A stretch of 64,000 nucleotides of DNA, taken from Actinomycetospora termitidis (GTDB lineage Bacteria; Actinomycetota; Actinomycetes; Mycobacteriales; Pseudonocardiaceae). How positions within the stretch are numbered: the stretch's first letter is position 1; each line of letters begins with the position of its first letter. Shown here piece after piece: positions 8,137-17,050 of this stretch. Location: the NCBI RefSeq assembly GCF_030286555.1, contig NZ_JASVWF010000005.1, positions 310,001 to 374,000 of the forward strand. Reading direction: 5' to 3'. The notes below the pieces were generated by a model. That model was not told the DNA's origin, did not search any database, and saw only the letters and a program-made list of their open reading frames with translations. Made by a program: the position numbers and the translations under genes.

Positions 8137-10326
8137 GTGGCCGCCGGGGACACGCTGCGGGTGGTCTCGGACGCCGCGGGCCGCGTGCGCTTCGACGCCC
8201 CCGGCCTGCGGGCCGCGACCGGGCTCGCCGTCGCCGTCGAGGAGGGGCTCGACGCCGTGGAAGGCGTCCGCCAGGTGCACGCCTTCCCGCGCACCGGGGC
8301 GCTCGTCGTCTGGTACGACCGCGACCGCTGCTCGACCACGACGATCGGCGCGGCCTACCGCGAGGTGGCGGCGTCGACCTCCCGGGACGAGCCCGCGGCG
8401 CGCCCGCCGCGCTCGGCCGAGGTGGGCAACGGCGACCTGCTCCGCATGGCGGTCGGCGGGATCGCCCTGCTACTGCTCGGCGGCCGGCGGTGGGTGCTGC
8501 GACGTCCGCCGATGCTCGGGCCGACCAGCCGCACCGTGGCCACCGGCGTCACGATCTTCACCGGCTACCCGTTCCTGCGCGGCGCGCTGCGCTCGCTCGT
8601 CGGCGGGCGCGGGGCGGGCACGGACGCGTTGGTCTCGGCCGCCACGGTGGCCTCGCTGGTCCTGCGCGAGAACGTCGTCGCGCTGACGGTGCTCTGGCTG
8701 CTGAACATCGGCGAGTACCTGCAGGACCTCACGCTGCGCCGGAGCCGCCGCGCGATCTCCGACCTGCTGACCGGCGCACGCACCACGACGTGGATGCGGG
8801 TCGCCGCGGCCGACCCGGCCGGCGAGCCGGTCGAGATCGAGGTGCCGATCGAGCGCGTGCGCGTCGACGACGAGATCGTGGTCCACGAGCACGTGGTGCT
8901 GCCGGTGGACGGCGTCGTCGTGGAGGCGTCCGCCCAGGGCTGCCTCGTCGACCAGGCCGCGATCACCGGCGAGAACCTCCCGGTGACCACCGAGGTCGGC
9001 AACGCGCTGCACGCCGGGTCGGTACTGCTGCGCGGACGGCTCGTGGTCCGCGCGACCGCGGTGGGCGGGGACACCGCGGTCGGCCGGATCATCGAGCGCG
9101 TCGAGGCCGCGCAGGCCGACCGGGCGCCGATCCAGACCGTCGGCGAGAACTTCTCCCGCCGCTTCGTCCCGCTCTCGTTCGCGCTCTCCGCCGCCACCCT
9201 GCTGGTCACCCGCGACGTCCGCCGGGCCATGACGATGCTGCTGGTCGCCTGCCCGTGCGCGGTCGGGCTCGCCACCCCGACCGCGATCAGCGCCGCGATC
9301 GGCAACGGCGCCCGCCGCGGCATCCTGATCAAGGGCGGCTCGCACCTGGAGTCGGCGGGGCGGGTCGACGCGGTCGTCCTGGACAAGACCGGGACCGCCA
9401 CCACCGGCCGACCCGTCGTCACGAACGTGGTGTCCTTCGACGACGCCTACTCCCCCGAGCAGGTCCTGGCCCTGGCCGCGTCGTCGGAGATCCACTCCCG
9501 CCACCCGCTCGCGCAGGCGGTGATCCGTTCCACCGAGGAGCGCCGGATCGAGATCCCGCCGCACGAGGAGTGCGAGGTCCTGCTCGGGCAGGGCATGCGG
9601 GTGCAGGCCGACGGCCGGACGCTGCTGCTGGGGTCCCGGGCGCTGTTCAAGGAGCAGAAGGTCGGCGTCTCCCGGAAGGCCTCGGACTGGGTGCGCCGCC
9701 TGCAACGCCAGGCCGAGACGCCGCTGCTGCTCGCCGTCGACGGGACGCTCACCGGGTTGATCAGCCTGCGCGACACCGTCCGCCCGGAGGCCGTCGAGGT
9801 GCTGGCGGCGCTGCGGGCCGACGGCGTCCGGCGGATCGTCATGCTCTCCGGGGACCACCCGGACGTCGCGGCGGCGGTCGCCCGCGAGCTCGGCATCGAC
9901 GAGTGGCGCGCCGAGGTGCTGCCGGAGCACAAGCAGGACGCCGTGCGGGCGCTGCAGGACGAGGGCTGGACGGTCGCGATGGTCGGCGACGGCACCAACG
10001 ACGCGCCCGCCCTCGCACTCGCCGACCTCGGCATCGCGATGGGCGTCGCGGGTACCGACGTGGCCGTGGAGACCGCGGACGTCGCCCTCGCCGGGGACCG
10101 GCTCTCCGCCCTGCTCGACCTGCGCGACCTCGGCCGCCGCGGCGTCGGCGTCATCCGGCAGAACTACGGGATGTCGATCGCCGTCAACGCGATCGGGCTC
10201 GTCGTCTCCGCAGGTGGGGCGCTCTCGCCGGTGGTCGCGGCGATCCTGCACAACGCGTCGTCGGTGGCCGTGGTCGCGAACTCCTCGCGCCTGATCCGCT
10301 ACCGCCTCGAGCCCGCGCCCTCCTAG
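8137..10326 (+). CDS. ctpC: CtpC-type P1B metal-exporting ATPase
   Basis: A 729-residue P1B ATPase, very similar throughout to mycobacterial CtpC (Rv3270) as I recall it, for example LWLLNIGEYLQDLTLRRSRR and NYGMSIAVNAIGL. Membrane metal site CPC is at residues 372-374 (LVACPCAVGLATP), the phosphorylated Asp is D416 in DKTGTATTG, the HP motif is in EIHSRHPLAQAVI, and the hinge is [10 protein letters not shown]. There is no N-terminal Cys-type heavy-metal domain, only a ferredoxin-like fold as in CtpC. CtpC has been linked to Zn2+ and Mn2+ export. I chose the GTG at 8137, whose product aligns with the CtpC start; a GTG at 8071 within pacL is the alternative. It is transcribed with pacL. Confidence 0.93.
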   Translation: MAAGDTLRVVSDAAGRVRFDAPGLRAATGLAVAVEEGLDAVEGVRQVHAFPRTGALVVWYDRDRCSTTTIGAAYREVAASTSRDEPAARPPRSAEVGNGDLLRMAVGGIALLLLGGRRWVLRRPPMLGPTSRTVATGVTIFTGYPFLRGALRSLVGGRGAGTDALVSAATVASLVLRENVVALTVLWLLNIGEYLQDLTLRRSRRAISDLLTGARTTTWMRVAAADPAGEPVEIEVPIERVRVDDEIVVHEHVVLPVDGVVVEASAQGCLVDQAAITGENLPVTTEVGNALHAGSVLLRGRLVVRATAVGGDTAVGRIIERVEAAQADRAPIQTVGENFSRRFVPLSFALSAATLLVTRDVRRAMTMLLVACPCAVGLATPTAISAAIGNGARRGILIKGGSHLESAGRVDAVVLDKTGTATTGRPVVTNVVSFDDAYSPEQVLALAASSEIHSRHPLAQAVIRSTEERRIEIPPHEECEVLLGQGMRVQADGRTLLLGSRALFKEQKVGVSRKASDWVRRLQRQAETPLLLAVDGTLTGLISLRDTVRPEAVEVLAALRADGVRRIVMLSGDHPDVAAAVARELGIDEWRAEVLPEHKQDAVRALQDEGWTVAMVGDGTNDAPALALADLGIAMGVAGTDVAVETADVALAGDRLSALLDLRDLGRRGVGVIRQNYGMSIAVNAIGLVVSAGGALSPVVAAILHNASSVAVVANSSRLIRYRLEPAPS

Positions 10327-10344
10327 CCCGGACACTGGACGCCG

Positions 10345-11769
10345 ATGGACACCGACGACCCGGTGACGGCGCCGATCCCCGCCGCTCCCCCGGTGCACGA
10401 ACGGCACTCTCGCGCCCCTAGAAGCAGCGAGAGTGCCGTTCGCTCGGGTCGGCGAGGCGGTTCCCGACGGCGGGCCGTGCGCGACACGGGTCACGGTCAC
10501 GGTCACGGCCACGGCCACGGCCACGGGCCCGCCCCCGCCGTCGGGACGACCGTGCGCCGGGTGCTGGCGGCGCTGCTCGTGCCGTGCGGGCTGGCGGTGC
10601 TGGTCGGGCTCGTGTTCCTGGCCCCGTCGCCGTCGGAGTACCGCGCGGTGCTCGACGGCAGCCACGCCGCGGCGCAGGGCTCGGCGGGCGGGACGACGAC
10701 CGGGTCGGCCGCGGCGGTCGCCACCCAGCCGCTCGACGGGACGATCGCGCGCGCGGGCGCCGAGGCCGACTGCTCCGACCCGACGCTCGCCGTCGAGGCC
10801 GGCACCGGCTGCTTCCCGCTGCAGGTCCGCCTGGACGAGGGCCCGGCCACGGGGCGCACGATCGACACCCTGCTGCCCGGTGGCCCGGCCACGCCGCGGT
10901 TCGCGGACGGGGACGCGGTCGTGGTGGCCTGGGCGGGCGGGGACCCGGCCGACGCGACGGGCTACCAGGTCGTGGACCGGCAGCGGGGCGGGTCCCTGCT
11001 GGTGCTGGCCGCCGTGTTCGCGGTCGCGGTGGTGCTGCTCGGGCGGTGGCAGGGGCTCGCGGCGCTGGGCGCGCTCGGGATCACGCTGGTCGTGCTCGGG
11101 GTGTTCGTGCTGCCCGCGCTGCTGACCGGATCGGCGCCGGTGCCGGTCGCGCTGGTCGCCGCCGGGCTGATCGTGGCGGTGGTCTTCCCGACGATCCACG
11201 GCTTCTCGGCGCGGACCGCCACCGCCGCGCTCGGGACGGTCGTCTCGCTCGGCCTCATCGGTGTGCTCGCGCTGGTCTTCGGCGGGCTGACACGGCTCAC
11301 CGGGCTCGACGACGCGTCGACCGAGCTGATCGGGGTGCTCGGCGCCGGCATCGACGCCCGCGGCCTGCTGCTCGCCGGGCTGATCATCGGTGCCCTCGGG
11401 GTCCTCGACGACGTCACGGTCACCCAGACCTCGACGGTCTGGGAGCTGCACCGGGCCGACCCGTCGTCGGGAACGAGAACGCTGTACGCCGCAGCGATGC
11501 GCGTGGGGCGCGACCACGTGGCGTCGGCGGTGAACACCCTCGTCCTCGCCTACGCGGGCGCCGCCCTGCCGCTGCTGCTGCTGTTCACGCTGTCCGGGCG
11601 CGGGGTGGGCGACCTGCTGACCGCCGAGGACGTGGCGCAGGAGGTGCTGCGGACGCTGGTCGGGTCGATCGGGATCGTCGCGGCGGTGCCCCTGACGACG
11701 CTCGTGGCCGCGGTGGTCGTGCGGTCGGGGGCCTCTGGTTCCGAGCGAGCGGCCCTCTCGCGCCCGTAG
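10345..11769 (+). CDS. YibE/F-family membrane protein with a His-Gly-rich N-terminus
   Basis: A 474-residue YibE/F-like membrane protein. After a polar head come one membrane helix (about residues 71-92), an extracytoplasmic domain (to about 210) and about seven further helices; the conserved core GALGVLDDVTVTQ fits the family. Residues about 48-60 are a (GH)6 repeat, a likely metal ligand, and the gene follows ctpC by 18 bases, so a role in metal handling is plausible but unproven. Two things are odd. Residues about 18-34 are encoded by an inverted repeat (10398-10447), and the last residues plus the TAG stop lie in a second copy (11741-11795). A shorter start at GTG 10477 is possible. Confidence 0.75.
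   Translation: MDTDDPVTAPIPAAPPVHERHSRAPRSSESAVRSGRRGGSRRRAVRDTGHGHGHGHGHGHGPAPAVGTTVRRVLAALLVPCGLAVLVGLVFLAPSPSEYRAVLDGSHAAAQGSAGGTTTGSAAAVATQPLDGTIARAGAEADCSDPTLAVEAGTGCFPLQVRLDEGPATGRTIDTLLPGGPATPRFADGDAVVVAWAGGDPADATGYQVVDRQRGGSLLVLAAVFAVAVVLLGRWQGLAALGALGITLVVLGVFVLPALLTGSAPVPVALVAAGLIVAVVFPTIHGFSARTATAALGTVVSLGLIGVLALVFGGLTRLTGLDDASTELIGVLGAGIDARGLLLAGLIIGALGVLDDVTVTQTSTVWELHRADPSSGTRTLYAAAMRVGRDHVASAVNTLVLAYAGAALPLLLLFTLSGRGVGDLLTAEDVAQEVLRTLVGSIGIVAAVPLTTLVAAVVVRSGASGSERAALSRP
10398..10447. repeat. Inverted repeat family A, copy 1, inside the YibE/F coding region
   Basis: Perfect 16-base arms at 10398-10413 (CGAACGGCACTCTCGC) and 10427-10442, with a 13-base loop gcccctagaagca. The right arm continues as far as CTCGG at 10447 while the left outer end has diverged. 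It is read in frame by the YibE/F gene as roughly HSRAPRSSESAVRSG. Confidence 0.85.
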
Positions 11770-11795
11770 ACGCTGCGAAGGTGCCGTTCGCTCGG
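11741..11795. repeat. Inverted repeat family A, copy 2, supplying the YibE/F stop codon
   Basis: Arms of 21 bases at 11741-11761 and 11775-11795 (outer end CCGAGCGA) with about four mismatches, and a 13-base loop gcccgtagacgct. The TAG inside the loop (11767-11769) is the stop codon of the YibE/F gene. The MFS gene starts 13 bases further on. It is the most decayed of the three copies. Confidence 0.8.
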
Positions 11796-11807
11796 CAGGG
11801 TGATCGG

Positions 11808-12950
11808 GTGCGCCACGACGTCGAGGTCCGGGTCGGGATCGCCGGGGCGGCCGTCGTCGGGGTCGCCTTCGGGATGGGCCGGTTCTGCTTCGGGCTGACG
11901 CTGCCCGATCTCCGGGTGGATCCGGGCCTGTCGGCGACCGGGGTGCCGGAGGCCGTGCTGGGCCTCATCGCCGGGGCCACATTCGCCGGGTTCCTCGCCG
12001 GCATCGTCGGCGGCCCCCTGCTGGGCGCGCGGCGCGGCCCGCGGGCGCCCACCACGGTTGGCGGGGTCTGCGGGGCGGTCGGTGCGCTGATCGTGGTCCT
12101 CGCCGGCTCGCCCGCGGTGCTGGCCGTCGGGGCGGTGCTCGCGGGCAGCGCCGCGGGCTGGGTGTGGGCGCCCTACTCCGACGTCGTCGCCGCCCTGGCC
12201 CGTCCGGAGGTCCGGCCCCGGCTGATCTCGACGATCAGCACCGGCACCTGCGGCGGGCTCGTGCTGACCGGGCTCGTCGCGATCGCCGTCACGAGCCAGT
12301 GGCGGCTCGTGTGGGCCGCGGTGGCCCTGTGCTCGGCGGCCGCGGCGGTGCTGAACCTGCGCTGGGTCCCCGCGGTGGCGCCGCGACCGTCCGCGGCACG
12401 AGCGCCGGTGCCCTGGCGCGCACTCCGCCGGCCCGCCGTCTACGCGATCACCTACCAGGCCGGGACCGCGGTCGCCTTCACCTACGCGGCCGACGTGGCG
12501 ACCCGTGCCGGCCTCTCCGCCGGGGTGCGCCCGGTGCTGTTCGTGATCATCGGGGTGCTCGGGGTCGCGGGGTTCGCCACGGGCGCGATGGCGGCGCGGG
12601 TCGGACCGCCGCGGGTGGCGGCGGGGTGCCTGCTGACGATCGCGGTGGCGCTGCTGATCCTGGCCCTCGGGGAGCGCTCGCCGGTGATCGCGCTGGTGGC
12701 GGCCGCGGTGTTCGCCCCGCCGTACATGGTCGGGGCGGCCGCGCTCGCCGTGTGGACCGGGTCCGTCGTCGACACCGACCCCGGGCGGGCGCTGTCGGTG
12801 GCGATGGTCGTGGGCGCCTGTGGCGCGATCCTCGCGCCGATCGTGGTCGGCGCGCTGGTCACCACGACCGGCCTGCCCGTGCTGCTCGCCGCCCTCGGCG
12901 TGCTCTGCGCCGTCGTCGGGGTCGGGCTGCTCAGGTCCCGCAGTACGTGA
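11808..12950 (+). CDS. YbfB/YjiJ-type MFS transporter
   Basis: A 380-residue major-facilitator protein with about 12 short hydrophobic segments and no soluble domain. The opening [17 protein letters not shown] and the internal [15 protein letters not shown] fit the YbfB/YjiJ branch of the superfamily, whose substrates are largely unknown. The GTG at 11808 is preceded by AGGG about eight bases upstream, and reading further upstream would run back through the inverted repeat. Its 3' end overlaps the convergent selO gene by 20 bases (12931-12950). Confidence 0.8.
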   Translation: MRHDVEVRVGIAGAAVVGVAFGMGRFCFGLTLPDLRVDPGLSATGVPEAVLGLIAGATFAGFLAGIVGGPLLGARRGPRAPTTVGGVCGAVGALIVVLAGSPAVLAVGAVLAGSAAGWVWAPYSDVVAALARPEVRPRLISTISTGTCGGLVLTGLVAIAVTSQWRLVWAAVALCSAAAAVLNLRWVPAVAPRPSAARAPVPWRALRRPAVYAITYQAGTAVAFTYAADVATRAGLSAGVRPVLFVIIGVLGVAGFATGAMAARVGPPRVAAGCLLTIAVALLILALGERSPVIALVAAAVFAPPYMVGAAALAVWTGSVVDTDPGRALSVAMVVGACGAILAPIVVGALVTTTGLPVLLAALGVLCAVVGVGLLRSRST

Positions 12951-14301
12951 CGAACGGCCCCGAGCCCGGCTCGGTGTAGCGCTCCCGCCCGGGCTGCTCG
13001 GTGTACGGCGCCGACACGACCTCGAGGATCTCCAGGAACGGCGCGAGGTCGCCCTGCTCGGCCGCGGTCAGGGCCTCGTCGACGAGGTGGTTGCGCGGGA
13101 CGTAGAGCGGGTTGGCGTGGTCCCGGTCGAGCTCGGGATGCCAGCGCGCGGCCCAGGCGTCGTAGGCGTCGCGGTCGAGGAACAGGTCGCGTGGGGTCCC
13201 GGCGCGGAAGAAGCCGGTCCAGTCGACCTGTTGGGCGTGCAGCAGGGCGAGCAGGTCGGCGACCAGGTCCGGGTCCGGCTCGCGCAGCCCGAGCTTGGCG
13301 GCCATGCCGGCCTGGAAGTGCCGCTCGTAGACCTCGCCGAACTCCTGGACCACCGCCGTGGCCTTCTCGATCGCCGTGTCGCTGTCCTCGTCGATCAGCG
13401 GGAGCAGCGCCTCGCCGAGACGGGCCAGGTTCCACCGGGCGATCGGCGGCTGGTTCCCGTAGGCGTAGCGCCCGGCGTGGTCGATGGAGCTGAACACGGT
13501 CTGCGGGTCGTAGCGGTCCATGAACGCGCAGGGGCCGTAGTCGATCGTCTCGCCGGAGATCGTGGTGTTGTCGGTGTTCATCACGCCGTGCACGAACCCG
13601 ACCAGCATCCACTGCGCGATCAACGCCGCCTGGGCGTGGACGACGCGGCGGTAGAAGTCGAGGACGTCGGTGGCCTCGGGGTGGTGGCGGGCGATCGCGT
13701 GGTCGGTCAGCGCCCGGACCAGGTCGGGCCCGCCGGTCGCCGCGGCGTACTGGAAGGTGCCGACGCGGATGTGGCTCGACGCCACGCGCGCCAGGACCGC
13801 GCCGGGCAGCAGGCCGGTGTCGCGCGGGACGTCCTCACCCGTCGTCGAGACCGCGAGGCCGCGGCTGGTGGGGATGCCCAGCGCGTGCATCGCCTCGCCC
13901 ATGAGGTACTCGCGCAGCATCGGCCCCAGCGCGGCCCTGCCGTCGCCGCCGCGGGCGAAGCGGGTGCGCCCGGAGCCCTTGAGGTGCAGGTCGTGCCGGT
14001 GGCCCTGCGGGTCGACGATCTCGCCCAGCAGCAGCGCCCGGCCGTCGCCGAGTCGCGGTTGGTACATGCCGAACTGGTGCCCGGAGTACGCCATCGCGAC
14101 CGGCTGCACGCCCTCCGGCACCGTGCCGGTGAGCAGGCCCGACCCGACCAGCTCCCGCGGGTCCAGGCCCAGCTCGGCCGCGAGCTCGTCGTTGACGACG
14201 AGGGCCGAGGGGTTCCGCACGGGCGCGGCGGACCAGTTCAGGACCAGATCCGGGACCGCGTCGGCGTAGGTGTGCTCGAGCTGCGAGACGGCGGTACTCA
14301 C
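12931..14301 (-). CDS. selO: Protein adenylyltransferase SelO (YdiU/UPF0061)
   Basis: A 456-residue pseudokinase-fold enzyme that, in the characterised family members, transfers AMP from ATP to Ser, Thr or Tyr of proteins in redox stress. Visible are [46 protein letters not shown] and the metal-site region [20 protein letters not shown]. The protein ends YCGT: a Cys three residues from the end stands where some homologues carry selenocysteine. The length is near the usual 460-490. The ATG at 14301 gives [10 protein letters not shown]. It is convergent with, and overlaps, the MFS gene. Confidence 0.93.
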   Translation of the reverse strand: MSTAVSQLEHTYADAVPDLVLNWSAAPVRNPSALVVNDELAAELGLDPRELVGSGLLTGTVPEGVQPVAMAYSGHQFGMYQPRLGDGRALLLGEIVDPQGHRHDLHLKGSGRTRFARGGDGRAALGPMLREYLMGEAMHALGIPTSRGLAVSTTGEDVPRDTGLLPGAVLARVASSHIRVGTFQYAAATGGPDLVRALTDHAIARHHPEATDVLDFYRRVVHAQAALIAQWMLVGFVHGVMNTDNTTISGETIDYGPCAFMDRYDPQTVFSSIDHAGRYAYGNQPPIARWNLARLGEALLPLIDEDSDTAIEKATAVVQEFGEVYERHFQAGMAAKLGLREPDPDLVADLLALLHAQQVDWTGFFRAGTPRDLFLDRDAYDAWAARWHPELDRDHANPLYVPRNHLVDEALTAAEQGDLAPFLEILEVVSAPYTEQPGRERYTEPGSGPFVTYCGT

Positions 14302-14356
14302 TCTCCCGACGCTACGCGGGCGGCGCCCCGGCCGCCGTGGTGGCAGCGTGGCGCGG

Positions 14357-15124
14357 GTGACCGCCTACAGCCAGGGCCACGCGGCGAGCGTGCTGCGTTC
14401 GCAGACGTGGCGCACCGTCGCGAACTCCGCCGCGTACCTCGCGCCGCACCTGTCGTCGGGAATGCGGGTTCTCGACGTCGGGTGTGGTCCGGGGACGATC
14501 ACGGCGGACCTCGCCACCCGCGTGCACTCGGTGCTCGGGGTGGACACCGATCCCGGGGTGGTCGAGAAGGCGCGGGCGCTCGGGGTCGACGCGGTGGTCG
14601 GTGACGCGTACGCCCTGCCGGACGGGCCGTTCGACGTCGTGCACGCCCACCAGGTGCTGCTGCACCTCACGGACCCGGTCGCCGCGCTGCGCGAGATGCT
14701 CCGCGTGACGCGACCCGGTGGGCTGGTCGCCGCACGCGACTGCGACTACGGCGGGATCGTGCTGCACCCCCACGACCTGCGGCTGGACCGATGGCTGGAG
14801 ATCTACCGCGGGGTGGCCCGTGCGCACGGGACGGAGCCGGACGCGGGCCGCCGCCTGCTGGGCTGGGCGCACGCGGCCGGCGCGACCGACGTGACCCCGA
14901 GCGCGTCGATCTGGTGCCACGCGACCCCGGACGAGCGTGCCTGGTGGGGCGGGCAGTGGGCGGAGCGGATCGTCGACTCGACCATCGCCGAGCGCGCCGT
15001 GGACGGCGGCTTCGCGACCCGCGCGGAGCTGGCCGACATCGCGGACGCCTGGCGGGCGTGGGCGGACCACCCCGACGGCTGGTTCTCCCTCCCGCACGGG
15101 GAGGTGCTGATCCGCGTGTCCTAA
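14357..15124 (+). CDS. Class I SAM-dependent methyltransferase
   Basis: A 255-residue methyltransferase with motif [17 protein letters not shown] at about residues 40-55, the acidic ribose-binding loop ([12 protein letters not shown]) and [12 protein letters not shown] as the post-motif strand. The start [20 protein letters not shown] matches a mycobacterial methyltransferase pattern I recall, and favours the GTG at 14357; a GTG at 14348 would add three residues. The substrate is unknown. The stop overlaps the convergent HxlR regulator gene by four bases. Confidence 0.85.
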   Translation: MTAYSQGHAASVLRSQTWRTVANSAAYLAPHLSSGMRVLDVGCGPGTITADLATRVHSVLGVDTDPGVVEKARALGVDAVVGDAYALPDGPFDVVHAHQVLLHLTDPVAALREMLRVTRPGGLVAARDCDYGGIVLHPHDLRLDRWLEIYRGVARAHGTEPDAGRRLLGWAHAAGATDVTPSASIWCHATPDERAWWGGQWAERIVDSTIAERAVDGGFATRAELADIADAWRAWADHPDGWFSLPHGEVLIRVS

Positions 15125-15528
15125 CTCCCCGCCCCGGCCGCGCGGTGCGCGTCGACCGTCGGCATGTGCGTCTCGGCCCAGTCGCGCAGGGCGTCCAGCG
15201 GGACGACCAGGCTGCGACCGAGCGGGGTGAGCGAGTAGCGGACCGCCGGGGGCACGGTCGGCTCGACGTGGCGGGCGACGAGTCCATCGGCCTCGAGGTC
15301 GCGCAGCGTCTGCGCGAGCATCTTCCGCGAGATCCCGCGGGCCCGGCGCTGCAGCTCGGAGAAGCGGACCTCCCCGTCCACGTCGGCGAGGGTCTTGACG
15401 AGCATCGAGGTCCACTTGCCGCCGATGCGGTCCAGCAGCCGGCGGGTCGGGCACGCCGGGTCGAAGAGGTCGCCGCGACGGTTACCCGGAGGTGCCGTCT
15501 TCCCGGTCCGGTCTCCATTGGTGACCAT
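15121..15528 (-). CDS. HxlR-family transcriptional regulator
   Basis: A 135-residue winged-helix regulator of the HxlR type: CPTRRLLDRIGGKWTSMLV is the family's opening helix, followed by RFSELQRRARGISRKMLAQT (recognition helix) and the wing DGLVARHVEPTVPPAVRYSL. HxlR proteins often respond to reactive electrophiles. It is divergent from an epoxide-hydrolase-like gene, whose start lies only seven bases away, so it probably controls that gene and itself. An ATG at 15546 would lengthen the protein by six residues and overlap the neighbour's start. Confidence 0.88.
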   Translation of the reverse strand: MVTNGDRTGKTAPPGNRRGDLFDPACPTRRLLDRIGGKWTSMLVKTLADVDGEVRFSELQRRARGISRKMLAQTLRDLEADGLVARHVEPTVPPAVRYSLTPLGRSLVVPLDALRDWAETHMPTVDAHRAAGAGS

Positions 15529-15543
15529 GTTTTTTATGGTAAC
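15521..15543. promoter_or_regulatory. Candidate HxlR operator spanning both divergent start codons
   Basis: GTGACCAT and ATGGTAAC form an inverted repeat with a seven-base T-rich centre and one mismatch. The ATG of the HxlR gene (15528-15526) and the ATG of the hydrolase gene (15536) both lie inside it. No Shine-Dalgarno sequence precedes the hydrolase start. Confidence 0.6.
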
Positions 15544-16393
15544 CACCCGTCACGTCGACATCCCGGGCCTCCGCGTCCACGTCGCGACCGCCGGAGCCGG
15601 TCCCGCGGTCCTGCTGCTGCACGGGTGGCCGCACACCTGGCGCCTCTGGCGGGACGTGATCGATGCGCTCGCGGTGGACCACTTCGTGATCGCTCCCGAC
15701 CTCCGCGGGATCGGCGGCACCGACAAACCGGCCGGGGGCTACGACCTGCACACTCTGGCGGACGACGCCGTCGGGCTGCTGGACGCGCTCGGTGTCGGCG
15801 AGCTGGCGCTGGTCGCCGGGATCGACCTGGGGAGCCCGGTCGCCTGGATGACCGCGGTGCGCCACCGCGCCCGCGTCGCCCGGCTCGCGGTGATGGAGTC
15901 GCTGCTGGGGCGGCTACCCGGTGCGGAGGAGTTCCTCGCCGGCGGCCCGCCGTGGTGGTTCGGGTTCCACGCGGTGCCCGACCTGCCCGAGGCCGTGCTC
16001 GCCGGTCGGACCGACGCCTACGTCGACTGGTTCCTGCGCGCCGGGACCTGGCGGGGGCGCGGGGTCGACGACGACCTGCGCTCGGCCTTCCTCGCCGCCT
16101 ACCGCGACCCGGAGGGACTGCGCGGCGGGTTCGCGCACTACCGCGCCCTGGCCCGGAACGCCGAACTCGTCGCCGCCGCGGCGGCCGGGATCCTTCTGTC
16201 GCAACCGACCCTGGCACTGGGTGGCGCGACGGTCGGCGACGCGCTCGCCCGTCAACTCGCGCCGATCACCCCGGACCTGCGCAGCGAGGTCCTGCCCGAG
16301 TGCGGCCACATCGTGCCCGCCGACGCGCCGGCCGCCCTGGTCGAGCGGCTCCGCGCCCTGCTGCAGGTCTCGCCGACCACCGCGGGCCGCTGA
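15536..16393 (+). CDS. Epoxide-hydrolase-like alpha/beta hydrolase
   Basis: A 285-residue alpha/beta hydrolase. HGWPHTWRLWRDV carries the oxyanion HGWP motif and LRGIGGTDKP the usual next loop. The nucleophile elbow is VAGIDLGSP with Asp, which points to an epoxide hydrolase or haloalkane dehalogenase rather than an esterase, and the catalytic His lies in PECGHIVPADAP near the C-terminus. It is divergent from an HxlR regulator and shares its operator. The in-frame ATG at 15527 is an alternative start. Confidence 0.82.
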   Translation: MVTTRHVDIPGLRVHVATAGAGPAVLLLHGWPHTWRLWRDVIDALAVDHFVIAPDLRGIGGTDKPAGGYDLHTLADDAVGLLDALGVGELALVAGIDLGSPVAWMTAVRHRARVARLAVMESLLGRLPGAEEFLAGGPPWWFGFHAVPDLPEAVLAGRTDAYVDWFLRAGTWRGRGVDDDLRSAFLAAYRDPEGLRGGFAHYRALARNAELVAAAAAGILLSQPTLALGGATVGDALARQLAPITPDLRSEVLPECGHIVPADAPAALVERLRALLQVSPTTAGR

Positions 16394-16403
16394 TCGCTCC
16401 CGC

Positions 16404-16577
16404 TCAGGCGGTCCGGGCGGGTGCCTCCGGGTCCTGCGCCGCGGTCAGCCGGGTCCAGCGGGCCGACGACGTGACGCGGCTCCAGTCCGCGGCCAGCTCG
16501 GCCTCGGCGGTGCCCGCCGCAGCGCTCGCGCCGTCGGCGAGCCAGTCGGTCAGGGCGGAGTACTCGACGTCACGCAT
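16404..16577 (-). CDS. Small hypothetical protein, 57 residues
   Basis: An open frame of 57 residues with an ATG at 16577 preceded by GGAAGGA about nine bases upstream. It is acidic to neutral, rich in Ala, Thr and Trp (ELAADWSRVTSSARW), without signal or membrane segment. G/C use at third positions fits a real gene. It lies between the convergent hydrolase gene (10 bases after its stop) and a DUF1330 gene on the same strand. The function is unknown. Confidence 0.5.
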   Translation of the reverse strand: MRDVEYSALTDWLADGASAAAGTAEAELAADWSRVTSSARWTRLTAAQDPEAPARTA

Positions 16578-16686
16578 CGGCGGAGATCCTTCCCAGCGGG
16601 CTCTCGGGGCAAACCCGAGCAGCGAGGTCGACGTGAGGCAGCTTCCGGGGCGCCGGAACCTGCACTGTGTCGCACTCGCGGCACGC

Positions 16687-17016
16687 TCACCGGTCGTTCA
16701 GCACCGGGCGCAGGTCGTCGAGCCGGTCGTAGGCCCACCAGAGGTAGTTCTCCGTCCCGCCCTCGCGCAGCGGGTGGAGGTCGGCGTGGTCGGGGTCGTC
16801 CTTGAACGCCTGGAACGCCTCGGCGGACGGCCACTCCACCAGCACCATCACCTGCCGGGGCGTCCCGCCGCTGGACTCCGTGTCGGCGCTGAGCCGGCCG
16901 AGGGCGACGACCCGCCCGCCGTGCTTGCCCACCGCATCGACCGACCGCTTCGAGTACTGCTTGTAGTCGTCGTTCGGGGCGAGGTCGAAGAGGTTCAGGG
17001 CGTAGACGGCGCTCAT
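16687..17016 (-). CDS. DUF1330 family protein
   Basis: A 109-residue protein of ferredoxin-like alpha/beta fold type. YALNLFDL, GGRVVALGRLS, VMVLVEWPSAEAFQAF and DPDHADLHPLREG match the DUF1330 pattern of dimeric, EthD-like small proteins. The biochemical role is unknown. The ATG at 17016 follows a weak GGAAG. It lies 34 bases after the end of the permease-pair genes on the same strand, so it may be the last member of their transcript. Confidence 0.75.
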   Translation of the reverse strand: MSAVYALNLFDLAPNDDYKQYSKRSVDAVGKHGGRVVALGRLSADTESSGGTPRQVMVLVEWPSAEAFQAFKDDPDHADLHPLREGGTENYLWWAYDRLDDLRPVLNDR

Positions 17017-17050
17017 GCCCGGAGGCTTCCACACCGGCCGGACGGACAGC

